Positions 24,570 through 33,149 of a DNA stretch of 64,000 nucleotides are shown here, piece after piece; the stretch's first letter is position 1, and each line of letters starts with the position of its first letter. The stretch covers positions 3,968,001 to 4,032,000 of the forward strand of contig NZ_CP048397.1 of the NCBI RefSeq assembly GCF_010384365.1, given 5' to 3'. Position numbers and translations under genes: made by a program. The DNA comes from Streptomyces sp. S4.7. GTDB lineage: Bacteria > Actinomycetota > Actinomycetes > Streptomycetales > Streptomycetaceae. Below the pieces are notes generated by a model. That model ran no database searches. It was not told the DNA's origin and saw nothing but the letters and a program-made list of their open reading frames with translations.

Positions 24570-26243
24570 ATGGAGTACTTCGACCTCGGGACTCTCACCC
24601 GGCCCGTGTCGACGCGTTCGGCCGACGCGCAGCGCTGGTTCGACCGCGGGCTGGCGTGGACGTACGCGTTCAACCACGAGGAGGCCGTCCGCTGCTTCGA
24701 GGAAGCGGCGGGTGCCGATCCCGGCTGCGCCATGGCGCACTGGGGCATCGCGTACGCGCTGGGGCCCAACTACAACAAGCCCTGGGAATCGTTCGACCCG
24801 CTCGACCTGGAGCGGACCGTCCGCAGGACCCATGCCGCCGTCGAACGGGCCCGCGCCTCCTCGGCCGGCGCGACCGACCTCGAACGCGCCCTCATCGAGG
24901 CGCTCCTCGCCCGCTACCCGCGATCACAGGCCCCGGCGGACTGCTCGGTCTGGAACCTGCCCTACGCCGAGGCCATGCGCGGCGTCTACGAACTCGCGCC
25001 CGACGACCCCGACATCGCCACGCTCTACGCCGACGCGCTGATGAACCTCACTCCCTGGCGGCTGTGGGATCTGCGTACGGGCGAGCCCGCCGCCGGCGCC
25101 CGTACGCCGGAGGCCAAGGCGGTCCTCGACCGGGCGCTGCTGAGCGGGGCGGGGGCCGACCACCCCGGCGCCCTGCACCTGTACATCCATCTGATGGAGA
25201 TGTCCCCGACACCGGAGGACGCGCTGGTGGCCGCCGACCGGCTGCGCGGGTCCATGCCCGACGCGGGACACCTGCACCACATGCCGTCACACCTCGACGT
25301 CCTGTGCGGTGACTACCGGCGCGTCGTATCGGCCAACAGCGAGGCCATCAGGGCCGACGAGCGGTACCGGCGGCGGGCCGGCGCGATGAACTTCTACACC
25401 CTCTACCGCTCGCACAACTACCACTTCAAGATCTACGGCGCGATGTTCCTGGGACAGTCCCGGACGGCCCTGGAGACCGCGGCACAGCTCGAAGCCTCCA
25501 TCCCCGAGGAGCTGCTGCGCGTGCAGAGTCCGCCCATGGCGGACTGGCTCGAAGGCTTCCTGGCCATGCGGGTGCATGTGCTCATCCGGTTCGGCCGGTG
25601 GGCCGACATCCTCGCCCTGCCGCTGCCGGCCGACGCCGATCTGTACCGCGTCACCACCGCGATGATCCGCTACGCCTGGGGAGTGGCGTACTCGGCGACC
25701 GGACGGATCCCCGAGGCCGAGACCGAGCGCACGGCCTTCCACCTCGCCGTCGAGCGGGTGCCCGAGAGCCGGATGCTGTTCAACAACACCTGCCGGGACA
25801 TCCTCGCCGTCGCGTCGGCGATGCTCGACGGCGAACTGCACTACCGCGAGGGCGAGTACGACCTGGCGTTCGCCTCGCTGGAACGCTCGATCGCGCTCGA
25901 CGACAGCCTCCCCTTCGACGAGCCCTGGGGCTGGATGCAGCCGACCCGCCACGCGTACGGGGCCCTGCTGCTCGAACAGGGCCGCGTCGCGGAGGCCGAA
26001 GCCGTCTACCGCGCGGACCTCGGCCTCGACGACACACTCCCCAGACCCTCCCGGCACCCCGGGAACGTATGGGCGCTGCACGGATTCCACGAGTGCCTGG
26101 TACGGCTCGGCAGGACGGGCGAGGCCGAGATCGTGTCCCACCAGCTCACGGTCGCGACCGCGCTCGCGGACGTCCCGATCAACGCCTCCTGCTTCTGCCG
26201 CCTGAACACGCCGGGCCCTTCGGACACCTGCTGCTCGACCTGA
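24570..26243 (+). CDS. Tetratricopeptide repeat protein
   Basis: A 557-residue soluble protein built of helical repeats. FNHEEAVRCFEEAAGADPGC with AMAHWGIAYALGPNYNKPW is the first clear TPR pair; further pairs are at HYREGEYDLAFASLERSIAL and LLEQGRVAEAEAVYRADLGL. No signal peptide or enzymatic motif is seen. The C-terminus ends in a cluster of cysteines (ASCFC and TCCST). ATG 24570 is preferred over ATG 24564 because AAGGAG lies 6 nt before it. It is divergent from the epimerase. The function is a protein-protein scaffold at best guess. Confidence 0.75.
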   Translation: MEYFDLGTLTRPVSTRSADAQRWFDRGLAWTYAFNHEEAVRCFEEAAGADPGCAMAHWGIAYALGPNYNKPWESFDPLDLERTVRRTHAAVERARASSAGATDLERALIEALLARYPRSQAPADCSVWNLPYAEAMRGVYELAPDDPDIATLYADALMNLTPWRLWDLRTGEPAAGARTPEAKAVLDRALLSGAGADHPGALHLYIHLMEMSPTPEDALVAADRLRGSMPDAGHLHHMPSHLDVLCGDYRRVVSANSEAIRADERYRRRAGAMNFYTLYRSHNYHFKIYGAMFLGQSRTALETAAQLEASIPEELLRVQSPPMADWLEGFLAMRVHVLIRFGRWADILALPLPADADLYRVTTAMIRYAWGVAYSATGRIPEAETERTAFHLAVERVPESRMLFNNTCRDILAVASAMLDGELHYREGEYDLAFASLERSIALDDSLPFDEPWGWMQPTRHAYGALLLEQGRVAEAEAVYRADLGLDDTLPRPSRHPGNVWALHGFHECLVRLGRTGEAEIVSHQLTVATALADVPINASCFCRLNTPGPSDTCCST

Positions 26244-26313
26244 GCGGCCCGGCGTTGTCAGACCCGTGGTGCAGGATCGGCGCATCGGCTTTTCGAAGGG
26301 GATGGGGATCACC

Positions 26314-26655
26314 ATGCCGGTCACGAACCAGCAGGTCGCCGGGCGTGAGTTTCTGCGGGGGTTGTACCCGGACGAGTACTTCCCGGATCGGCTCCTCGAC
26401 AAGGGGCGGGTCATCCTCCTGCGGCTCTGCGAGCGCATCGAGGCGGAGCGGCCGGCCGATCTGGCGGCGCTGTACGCGCTGACCGCGGTCGCCACCGAGG
26501 AGTTCAACCGGCTGCAGGAGGAGTTCTGGGCGGCGGGGAGCGAGATCGAGACCGTGGCGCGTGACGAGATAGCCGGGGACTTCGCGTTCGTGGCGTCGGC
26601 CTACGGGTTCGCGGACGCGGATCTGGAGGAGGTGGTGGCCGAGCGTGATTGGTGA
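26314..26655 (+). CDS. DUF5713 family protein
   Basis: A 113-residue protein matching a small family of unknown function. The pattern includes MPVTNQQVAGREFLRGLYPD, then YFPDRLLDKGRVILLRLCERI, GSEIETVARDEIAGDF and YGFADADLEEVVAERDW. Relatives across bacteria show the same order, and an alpha-helical fold is likely. ATG 26314 is chosen because GGGGA lies 5 nt upstream and the conserved region begins there. It follows the TPR gene by 70 bp and ends 9 bp from the convergent lipoprotein gene. Confidence 0.8.
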   Translation: MPVTNQQVAGREFLRGLYPDEYFPDRLLDKGRVILLRLCERIEAERPADLAALYALTAVATEEFNRLQEEFWAAGSEIETVARDEIAGDFAFVASAYGFADADLEEVVAERDW

Positions 26656-26664
26656 CCGGGCCCG

Positions 26665-27173
26665 TCAGTCGACCTGCCAGACGATGTCTCCACTGCGGCC
26701 CGGGGAGTAAGTGACCGTGCCGAAAACCGGACCCGGCCGCCCCACCTCCATGACGAGGAACCCTTCGACGCTCTCGCCGGGCTTGAGCCGTACCACCTGG
26801 GGCAGTGCGGGTCCCTGAACGGGTTCGAAGTCGGTGGCGGTCGTGCCCAACGGCTTCTCGCCCTCGCGCGGCCCGACAGCCGCCCGGTGGAGGGGCCGCT
26901 CCTCGATGTCCTTCTCTCCCACATTCTCAAAGCTCAGTTCCAGCGCGGCCCAGGACCCTCCCTCAAGGAGCGGCCCCAGTTCCCCGGGCTTCATCTCGGC
27001 CGGATCGATCACGCTCCTGAGCGTGTGGACAGCCTTGCCCCCACCCTCCAACTCCCGTGTCACGCTGGTCCCGACGGCCAGTCGCGGGTCCTCCCCGCCA
27101 CCGGAGCAGCCGGTCACGCCGCCGGCGAGGAGCAGAGCTGTGGCGAGGCACGGAGTGGTGTCCTGGCGCGCAT
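26665..27173 (-). CDS. Small secreted lipoprotein, signal peptide apparently broken by a one-base deletion
   Basis: The mature part (frame ending at 26665) starts after a lipobox VTGC and has about 145 residues, with an immunoglobulin-like beta pattern (SWAALELSFENVGEKDI, VVRLKPGESVEGFLVMEV) of the kind seen in DUF4352-like lipoproteins. In that frame the hydrophobic stretch LATALLLAGGVTGC has no start codon. An ATG at 27171-27173 with GGGGGA upstream begins MRARTPLR in a frame offset by one base; adding one base near 27155 would join them into a perfect lipoprotein signal. Without it only a GTG at 27117 could start, leaving no signal peptide. The 243 bp between this start and the DndB-like gene hold nothing recognisable. 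Confidence 0.65.
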
Positions 27174-27416
27174 GGAATCCCCCGAGTGGTGCGGTCCCGA
27201 CGGGCTCGGTCCGACCGGGCGGCCAAGCCCGGTCACCCGTTGGGTGTGCCCGAGCACTTTTTCATATCGGTTGGGGGAGCTACGACGGGTCGCCCTCGCA
27301 CCCGCGGAACCCCGAATAGCAGGTGGTCACGGCTGTCGTCGGAGGCGGCTTCAGGCGGGAACGCGCGCTGGATGGTTGTGATTGTCACGGCGCGGCGTCC
27401 CCGCCTTCCCAATCAG

Positions 27417-28649
27417 CTACGCCTGAAGGCCGCGGATCTTCCGGCCCGACTCCGTGGCCGGGTAGAGGATCGCGTCGGCCACGCGCCCGCCCGAGTCTTT
27501 GACCCCACCGCTGAAGTTGAGGCGCCCGGTGGTGCCCGTCTTTGCGGCGATGCCGTCCCAGTACGCCGCCTCCCGCTCCCAGCGGACGCCGGACAGCAGC
27601 CGATGCAGGTCATCGGCGCTCGTGCGATTGAGGGAGTCGGCCCACGGGGTGGCGTGGTGCGCAGCGACGCCGACTCCGGCGATCACGGCAGGAGCCGTGA
27701 TGGCGCTGCGAGAAGTGAAGGCGTTGGTGTGATCGGCGATGAGACCCGTCAGGAGTGCGACGACTGTGCGTTCGACGAGTTCTCCGTTGGTCCCCGCGGG
27801 CAGGTCGTCCTCGTGGATGGTCTCCGCCGAGAGGTTCAGTCCGGAGCGGCCGTACACCGTGGTGATGACGAGCGCTCGCAGCGCGGAGAGCGTCACGACC
27901 TCGGCGTCCGTCTTGCCGACCTGGCGCTTGGTGGCGTTGACGAGTTTGCTGAACGGCACGCTCTTGCCGTCGATCTCGACCTTGACGGCTTCGGCCACGC
28001 GGTGGGCGAGTTGAGTGGCCAGGTCGCGCTGATCCATGGACATCGAAAGGTTCTTGGAGACTTCGATCCCGAGGACGTTGCGGTCGTGGAAGATCTGCCG
28101 GGCATCGGCCGCGGACAGGCCCACGTACATCTCGAACGGGATGCGCACGGCCACGAGCTGCTCGTAGGTGAGCCCGAACTTCTCCGGGTGGTCGAACAGG
28201 TCGTGCCACGCGGTCAGTTGGGTCTCGCCGTCGACCGCGACGACAGTCGCGCCCGGTGCGATGGTGACGGTTCGCAGCCCGGTGCCGGACACCAGTTCGT
28301 CGCTGATCGCGGCGATGTCGTCGGCATGCCAGAGGGTCATCGGCGGCAGCGACCAGGCGTCAGCCCATTCGCCGTTGATGCCTGCGGCGATGTACTCGGC
28401 GTACGACGTGGCGTTCCTGCCCTTACCCGTCGACTTCAGTGTGCGCTGGACCTGGGCACGCATTTCGGCGTGCTGGCGGACCTGGCCGGAGGCGGTCTTC
28501 AGTAATTTCTGGTCCTCTTCGCGGCGGGGAGAAGGGACGATCTGGAGAAGCGCGGGGAGAGAGATCGTCCCGATGACCGCGTTCTCGCGGAACGGCATGA
28601 CGGTGATCCGGGTCCCCTCGATGACGGTGGTGGGCATGGTGAGGCGCAT
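27417..28649 (-). CDS. DndB/DGQHR-domain-like protein
   Basis: A 410-residue protein resembling DndB, the regulator of phosphorothioate DNA modification, and other DGQHR-domain proteins. The signature loop is VAVDGETQLTAWHDL (residues about 138-152), a variant of DGQHR; it is followed by ARQIFHDRNVLGIEVSKNL and MSMDQRD, which matches the DndB pattern in which a DxN element precedes VSKxL and a DxRD box. No dndCDE or ptx-like genes lie nearby. The start ATG 28649 has AAGGAG 6 nt upstream. It is divergent from a DNA methylase, suggesting a regulatory or recognition part in the restriction island. Confidence 0.7.
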   Translation of the reverse strand: MRLTMPTTVIEGTRITVMPFRENAVIGTISLPALLQIVPSPRREEDQKLLKTASGQVRQHAEMRAQVQRTLKSTGKGRNATSYAEYIAAGINGEWADAWSLPPMTLWHADDIAAISDELVSGTGLRTVTIAPGATVVAVDGETQLTAWHDLFDHPEKFGLTYEQLVAVRIPFEMYVGLSAADARQIFHDRNVLGIEVSKNLSMSMDQRDLATQLAHRVAEAVKVEIDGKSVPFSKLVNATKRQVGKTDAEVVTLSALRALVITTVYGRSGLNLSAETIHEDDLPAGTNGELVERTVVALLTGLIADHTNAFTSRSAITAPAVIAGVGVAAHHATPWADSLNRTSADDLHRLLSGVRWEREAAYWDGIAAKTGTTGRLNFSGGVKDSGGRVADAILYPATESGRKIRGLQA

Positions 28650-28742
28650 GGCTGCTCCTTGATGGGGTGGTGATCCGACGGGTTACTTCGTCGGCCGCTT
28701 GCTTCGGTAAGCAAGTATGAGTAAACAAGTAAGTGAAAGCGC

Positions 28743-28781
28743 TGTCAAACTAGTTGACGGTGATTGTTGCTGGTGTAAGTT
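28743..28781. promoter_or_regulatory. Back-to-back promoters with a shared palindrome
   Basis: Rightward, TTGACG at 28754-28759, 16 bp, then TAAGTT at 28776-28781 forms a promoter for the methylase gene. Leftward, TTGACA (complement of 28743-28748) faces the DndB-like gene. The two -35 hexamers are 5 bp apart and joined by AACTAGTT, so one bound protein could block both. Direct repeats AAGCAAGTA and AAACAAGTA lie in the leftward spacer. The region is notably AT-rich for this genome. Assignment is by sequence only. Confidence 0.6.
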
Positions 28782-28819
28782 GTTAACAGTTCACTTCTGA
28801 GAGGCCAGGACACCACGCC

Positions 28820-31045
28820 ATGCGCCAGCCGTCGTCCACGCAGCACTCGCAGCCTTCGTCTTCGCCGCAGGTGACGGCCGCCGAGATCTCCCGTATCGCG
28901 GGGGTCACGCGCGCCACGGTCAGCAACTGGCGCCGCCGGCACGAAAATTTCCCCGTGCCGGTCGGGGGCACGGAGAGCAGCCCGCTGTACGACCTGCGGA
29001 CTGTGCAGGACTGGCTGGAGAACCGCGGTCACACCTCCACCGCCTCCCCTGCGGAGGAGTTGCGCACGGTCCTGCGCCTGCATGGTGGCTCCGGCCTTGC
29101 CGTACGCCTGATGGCCTCGGTGGCCGCCGCTTCGCGCCGCACCCCCGAGGAACTGGCCGAGCTCGCCGCCGCACCCGACGACGAGCTGATCGCCCTCGCC
29201 GCCGCCGACGCCGACCGTCTTCGCGAAGCGGTCCCCGTGGTTGAACGCGTTCGGTACGGCGCCAAGGACGCGGGAGTGGTCCGTGCACTCCTGCGGTGCG
29301 TACACGGGGCCGGACCGCAGGCCGCTCTCGATGTCCTGGCCGAGCGCGCGCTGGACGAGAGCGCGGCCACCGGCACCTACGAGACGCCGGGAGAACTGGC
29401 CACGCTGATGGCGAGCCTCCTGCCGGTCGACGCCGGCTCGGTCTTCGACCCTGCCTGCGGCAGCGGCACGCTGCTCGCGGCGGCGGCCCGCCGGGGAGCG
29501 TACGAGCTGTACGGCCAGGATGTCGTTGCCGTACAGGCACAGCGCGCGGCCGTACATCTGCTGCTGGAAACCCCACCGGCAACTGATCCCATCAGGGCTT
29601 CCGATCCGGTGGGTGGCTGGGCGGGCGCAGCCACGGTCAGCGTGGGCGACAGCCTGCGCGCCGACGCGTTCTCCGACCTCACGGTGGACGCCGTCCTGTG
29701 CAATCCCCCCTTCGGCGACCGGGACTGGGGCCACGAGGAACTCGCGTACGACCCGAGGTGGGCATACGGGCCGCCGCCTCGCTCGGAATCCGAACTGGCT
29801 TGGGTACAGCACGCGTTGGCGCACGTCGCGTCCGGCGGCCTCGCGGTCCTGCTGCTCCCGCCCGCCCTCGCCTCAAGGCCCTCGGCGCGTCGTGTCCGGG
29901 CAGAACTCGTACGAAGTGGCGCGCTGCGCGCCGTCGTCTCCCTACCGGCGGGCGTGGCGCCGCCCCTCCACATCGGGCTGCACATCTGGGTACTGCGACG
30001 ACCCGAACCGGGCGGCACGGAGCGGCAGTCGGTGCTGTTCGTCAGTGGTGAGAGGGAACGGGAGAACGCATCGGGCGGTGGTGTCCGCAAGGAGCTGGTC
30101 AACTGGTCGGCCCTGACAGCCCGCGTCCTTGACCAGTGGACGGCGTTCTCGGCCGACCCGGACGCGTTCACGGACGAGCCGGGTGTGGCCCGAGCCGTAC
30201 GTGTCATCGACCTTCTCGGAGACGTCGTCGACCTCACGCCGGCCCGCCACGTGCGAGTGACGGCCACGGACATCGACCCCGAGACACTGGCCCGGCGTGT
30301 AGCGGACCTGCACAGCCAGTTGAACGAGCAGCTGGCCGCTCTCGCCGCCGCCACTGTCCACGGGAAGTGGCAGCCGTCGCCCGATGCATCGGCCGGTGCG
30401 TGGCGTACGGCTACGGTGGCGGACCTCGCGCGGGGCGGTGCTTTGACCTTGCTGCGGGGGGCGGCCGTGCTGCCGGTCTCGCAGGATTCCGTACGAGAGG
30501 GGACGCCGGAGCGTGCGGGCGCGGGTGCGCCCGTACTGACCACCGACGACGTTTCGGCCGGGCGCCCGCCCTCGGGACCTGCCGAACGGCTCGGCGCCGA
30601 GGCCACGCAGACCGTGGCCGAGGGAGACGTCATCCTGCGCGGTGACGCCCCCACCGGCGTCCGGCGCCCGATGACCCGCGTCGCCGACGGCACGGACGCG
30701 GGCGCCCTGCTGGGCCCGCGTCTCCATCTGCTGCGGCCCGACCCGGCCCGGCTGGATCCATGGTTCCTCGCCGGATTCGTCGGTACCGAGGACAACATCG
30801 CGGCGGCCTCGACCGGTACCACAGTCGTGCACGTCAACCCGGGCCGGTTGCGCGTTCCGCTGCTGCCGCTCGAAGAGCAGCGGCGTTACGGCGAGGCGTT
30901 CCGCCGTGTTCATGAACTTCGGGTGGGCGCTGTGCGGGTCGCCGACCTGGCGATGGAGGCGGCGGGCGCGGTGAGCGCGGGACTGACGACGGGCGCTCTG
31001 CTGCCGCGACCCCCTGACGGAGAGTCGGTCTCCGAATCTGCCTGA
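28820..31045 (+). CDS. N-6 DNA methylase with an N-terminal HTH domain
   Basis: A 741-residue protein. Residues about 12-60 are a small winged helix (AAEISRIAGVTRATVSNWRR, then YDLRTVQDWLENRG). Residues about 185-430 are the gamma-class adenine methylase: YETPGELATLMASLL, SAM motif FDPACGSGTLLAAAARRG, and catalytic NPPFGDRDWG. The C-terminal third has the look of a specificity half (GRLRVPLLPLEEQRRYGEAF), like the recognition part of type I S subunits or type IIG enzymes. No nuclease motif was seen. It is the first gene of the rightward restriction island, 91 bp before HsdM. It may be a second, self-guided modification enzyme or a regulator through its HTH. Confidence 0.82.
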   Translation: MRQPSSTQHSQPSSSPQVTAAEISRIAGVTRATVSNWRRRHENFPVPVGGTESSPLYDLRTVQDWLENRGHTSTASPAEELRTVLRLHGGSGLAVRLMASVAAASRRTPEELAELAAAPDDELIALAAADADRLREAVPVVERVRYGAKDAGVVRALLRCVHGAGPQAALDVLAERALDESAATGTYETPGELATLMASLLPVDAGSVFDPACGSGTLLAAAARRGAYELYGQDVVAVQAQRAAVHLLLETPPATDPIRASDPVGGWAGAATVSVGDSLRADAFSDLTVDAVLCNPPFGDRDWGHEELAYDPRWAYGPPPRSESELAWVQHALAHVASGGLAVLLLPPALASRPSARRVRAELVRSGALRAVVSLPAGVAPPLHIGLHIWVLRRPEPGGTERQSVLFVSGERERENASGGGVRKELVNWSALTARVLDQWTAFSADPDAFTDEPGVARAVRVIDLLGDVVDLTPARHVRVTATDIDPETLARRVADLHSQLNEQLAALAAATVHGKWQPSPDASAGAWRTATVADLARGGALTLLRGAAVLPVSQDSVREGTPERAGAGAPVLTTDDVSAGRPPSGPAERLGAEATQTVAEGDVILRGDAPTGVRRPMTRVADGTDAGALLGPRLHLLRPDPARLDPWFLAGFVGTEDNIAAASTGTTVVHVNPGRLRVPLLPLEEQRRYGEAFRRVHELRVGAVRVADLAMEAAGAVSAGLTTGALLPRPPDGESVSESA

Positions 31046-31136
31046 AACCAGCCGTTGGCTCAGCCGATCGACCACACTTGAGGCCCATCCGTCCCGTGAT
31101 GGGCGGTACGTAGTGGAAGGAAACCGGGGAAATCCT

Positions 31137-33149
31137 TTGAACAGCAGCAAGCACACGGAACTCGCGAACCACGCCTGGTCCGTAGCCGATCTCCTGCGCG
31201 GCGACTACAAGCAGTCGGACTACGGCAAGGTCATCCTGCCGTTCACGGTGCTGCGCCGCCTGGAGTGCGTTCTTGAACCGACGCGCGAGAAGGTCGCCGA
31301 GACGGTGGCCAAGTACAAGGACGAGGAGATCGACGCCGATCACTTCCTGCGCCGCGCATCGGGGCACTCCTTCTACAACAAGAGCGCGCTGACGTTGAAG
31401 ACCATCGCGGGCGACCCGCACGGCATGGCGGCGAACCTCCAGCTGTACGTCGGTTCCTTCTCCGACAACGCCCGTGAGGTACTGGAGCAGTACGAGTTCG
31501 CCCAGCAGGTCAAGCGGCTCGCCAACGCGGACCTGCTCTACAAGGTCATCGGCAAGTTCACCGACCTGGACCTGCGTCCAGAAGTCGTGCCGAACCACAA
31601 CATGGGCTACATCTTCGAAGAACTGATCCGGCGTTTCGCGGAACAGTCCAACGAGACCGCGGGCGAGCACTTCACGCCCCGTGAAGTCATCAAGCTCATG
31701 GTCAACCTGCTGATCGCGCCCGACGGGGACGCGCTGAGCGTGCCGGGCGTCGTCCGCACGGTCATGGACCCGGCGTGCGGTACGGGCGGCATGCTCAGTG
31801 CTGCCGAGGACCACATCACGGCGCACAACCCCGACGCCACGGTGGAGGTGTACGGGCAGGAGCTCAACCCGGAGTCGTGGGCGATCTGCCGTTCCGACCT
31901 CATGATCAAGGGCCAGGACCCGGAGAACATCGCGTTCGGTAACTCCTTCTCCAATCCTGGCCAGGAGAAGGGCGCGAAGTTCGACTACCTGCTTGCGAAC
32001 CCGCCGTTCGGCGTGGAGTGGAAGAAGGTCAGGAGCGAGGTCGAGTACGAGCACGAGAACCTTGGCGACGCCGGCCGTTTCGGTGCTGGGCTGCCGCGTA
32101 TCAACGACGGGTCGCTGCTCTTCCTCCAGCACATGATCTCGATGATGAAGCCGGTGGACGTCAACGGTAAGGGCGGGTCGCGCATCGCGATCGTCTTCAA
32201 CGGCTCCCCACTGTTCACGGGCGCGGCGGGCTCGGGCGAGTCGGAGATCCGGCGCTGGATTCTGGAGAACGACTGGCTTGAGGCGATCGTCGCACTGCCG
32301 GACCAGCTCTTCTACAACACTGGGATCTCCACGTACTTCTGGATCCTGACGAACCGAAAGAACGCGGAACACAAGGGCAAGGTGGTGCTGCTGGACGCGC
32401 GGGACCAGTGGCAGAAGATGCGGAAGTCGCTGGGCGACAAGCGCAAGATGCTGGGTGACGGGGAGGGTGGCAGCCCGGACCACATCGGCGACATCACGCG
32501 CCTGTACGGCGACGCGGTGTCGGTCGCGGCGAACGCGGACCACCCGCTGCACGGCAAGGTAAAGGTCTTCGACAACTCGGCGTTCGGCTACCAACGGATT
32601 ACGGTGGAGCGGCCGTTGAAGCTGCGGTTCGAGGTGACGGAGGAGACGCTGGCGGCGCTGAAGGCGTCCAAGGTCATCCAGAAGCTTCCGAACGCGTCGG
32701 TTCTCTTTGACGCGTTCGAGTCGATGGACGTGCGGTCGTGGGCGACGAAGTCCGAGGCATGGGTCGCCCTGAAGGACGCGGCGGTCGCGGCCGGCACGAC
32801 GTGGCCGACGGGAGCGCCGTTCAACAAGGCGCTGCGGGACGCGATTGGGGTGCGGGACCCGGAGGGCGAGGTCCAGAAGGTCAAGGGCCAGGCGGAGCCA
32901 GATGCAGACTTGAGGCACTTCGAAAACGTGCCGTTGGGGGAGGACGTCGAGGAGTACCGGAAGCGGAAAGTGCATCCGCATGTGGCGGATGCATGGATCG
33001 ATCACCTGAAGACGAGGGTGGGGTACGAGATTCCGTTCACGCGGCATTTTTATGTGTACAAGCCGCCGCGGCCGTTGAAGGAGATTGACGCAGAGTTGAA
33101 GGTGCTTGAGGCGGAAATTCAGATGCTGCTCGGGGAGGTCACAGAATGA
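31137..33149 (+). CDS. hsdM: Type I restriction-modification system methylase subunit HsdM
   Basis: A 670-residue M subunit. The N-terminal helical domain begins TELANHAWSVADLLRG with KVILPFTVLRRLE; the methylase core has AGEHFTPREVIKLMVNLL, SAM motif DPACGTGGMLSAAEDHI and catalytic NPPFGVEWK. The length and order fit the large HsdM class. TTG 31137 is preferred because GGGGA lies about 6 nt upstream and the conserved region starts there; GTG 31113 in the same frame is an alternative with no ribosome site. The ATGA overlap with hsdS couples the two. It methylates adenine at the site chosen by HsdS. Confidence 0.93.
   Translation: MNSSKHTELANHAWSVADLLRGDYKQSDYGKVILPFTVLRRLECVLEPTREKVAETVAKYKDEEIDADHFLRRASGHSFYNKSALTLKTIAGDPHGMAANLQLYVGSFSDNAREVLEQYEFAQQVKRLANADLLYKVIGKFTDLDLRPEVVPNHNMGYIFEELIRRFAEQSNETAGEHFTPREVIKLMVNLLIAPDGDALSVPGVVRTVMDPACGTGGMLSAAEDHITAHNPDATVEVYGQELNPESWAICRSDLMIKGQDPENIAFGNSFSNPGQEKGAKFDYLLANPPFGVEWKKVRSEVEYEHENLGDAGRFGAGLPRINDGSLLFLQHMISMMKPVDVNGKGGSRIAIVFNGSPLFTGAAGSGESEIRRWILENDWLEAIVALPDQLFYNTGISTYFWILTNRKNAEHKGKVVLLDARDQWQKMRKSLGDKRKMLGDGEGGSPDHIGDITRLYGDAVSVAANADHPLHGKVKVFDNSAFGYQRITVERPLKLRFEVTEETLAALKASKVIQKLPNASVLFDAFESMDVRSWATKSEAWVALKDAAVAAGTTWPTGAPFNKALRDAIGVRDPEGEVQKVKGQAEPDADLRHFENVPLGEDVEEYRKRKVHPHVADAWIDHLKTRVGYEIPFTRHFYVYKPPRPLKEIDAELKVLEAEIQMLLGEVTE

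Noticed and set aside
27417..28649. Part of a complete dnd phosphorothioation cluster
   Set aside because: No dndA, dndC, dndD or dndE homologues were found in the surrounding 10 kb; only the DndB-like gene is present.
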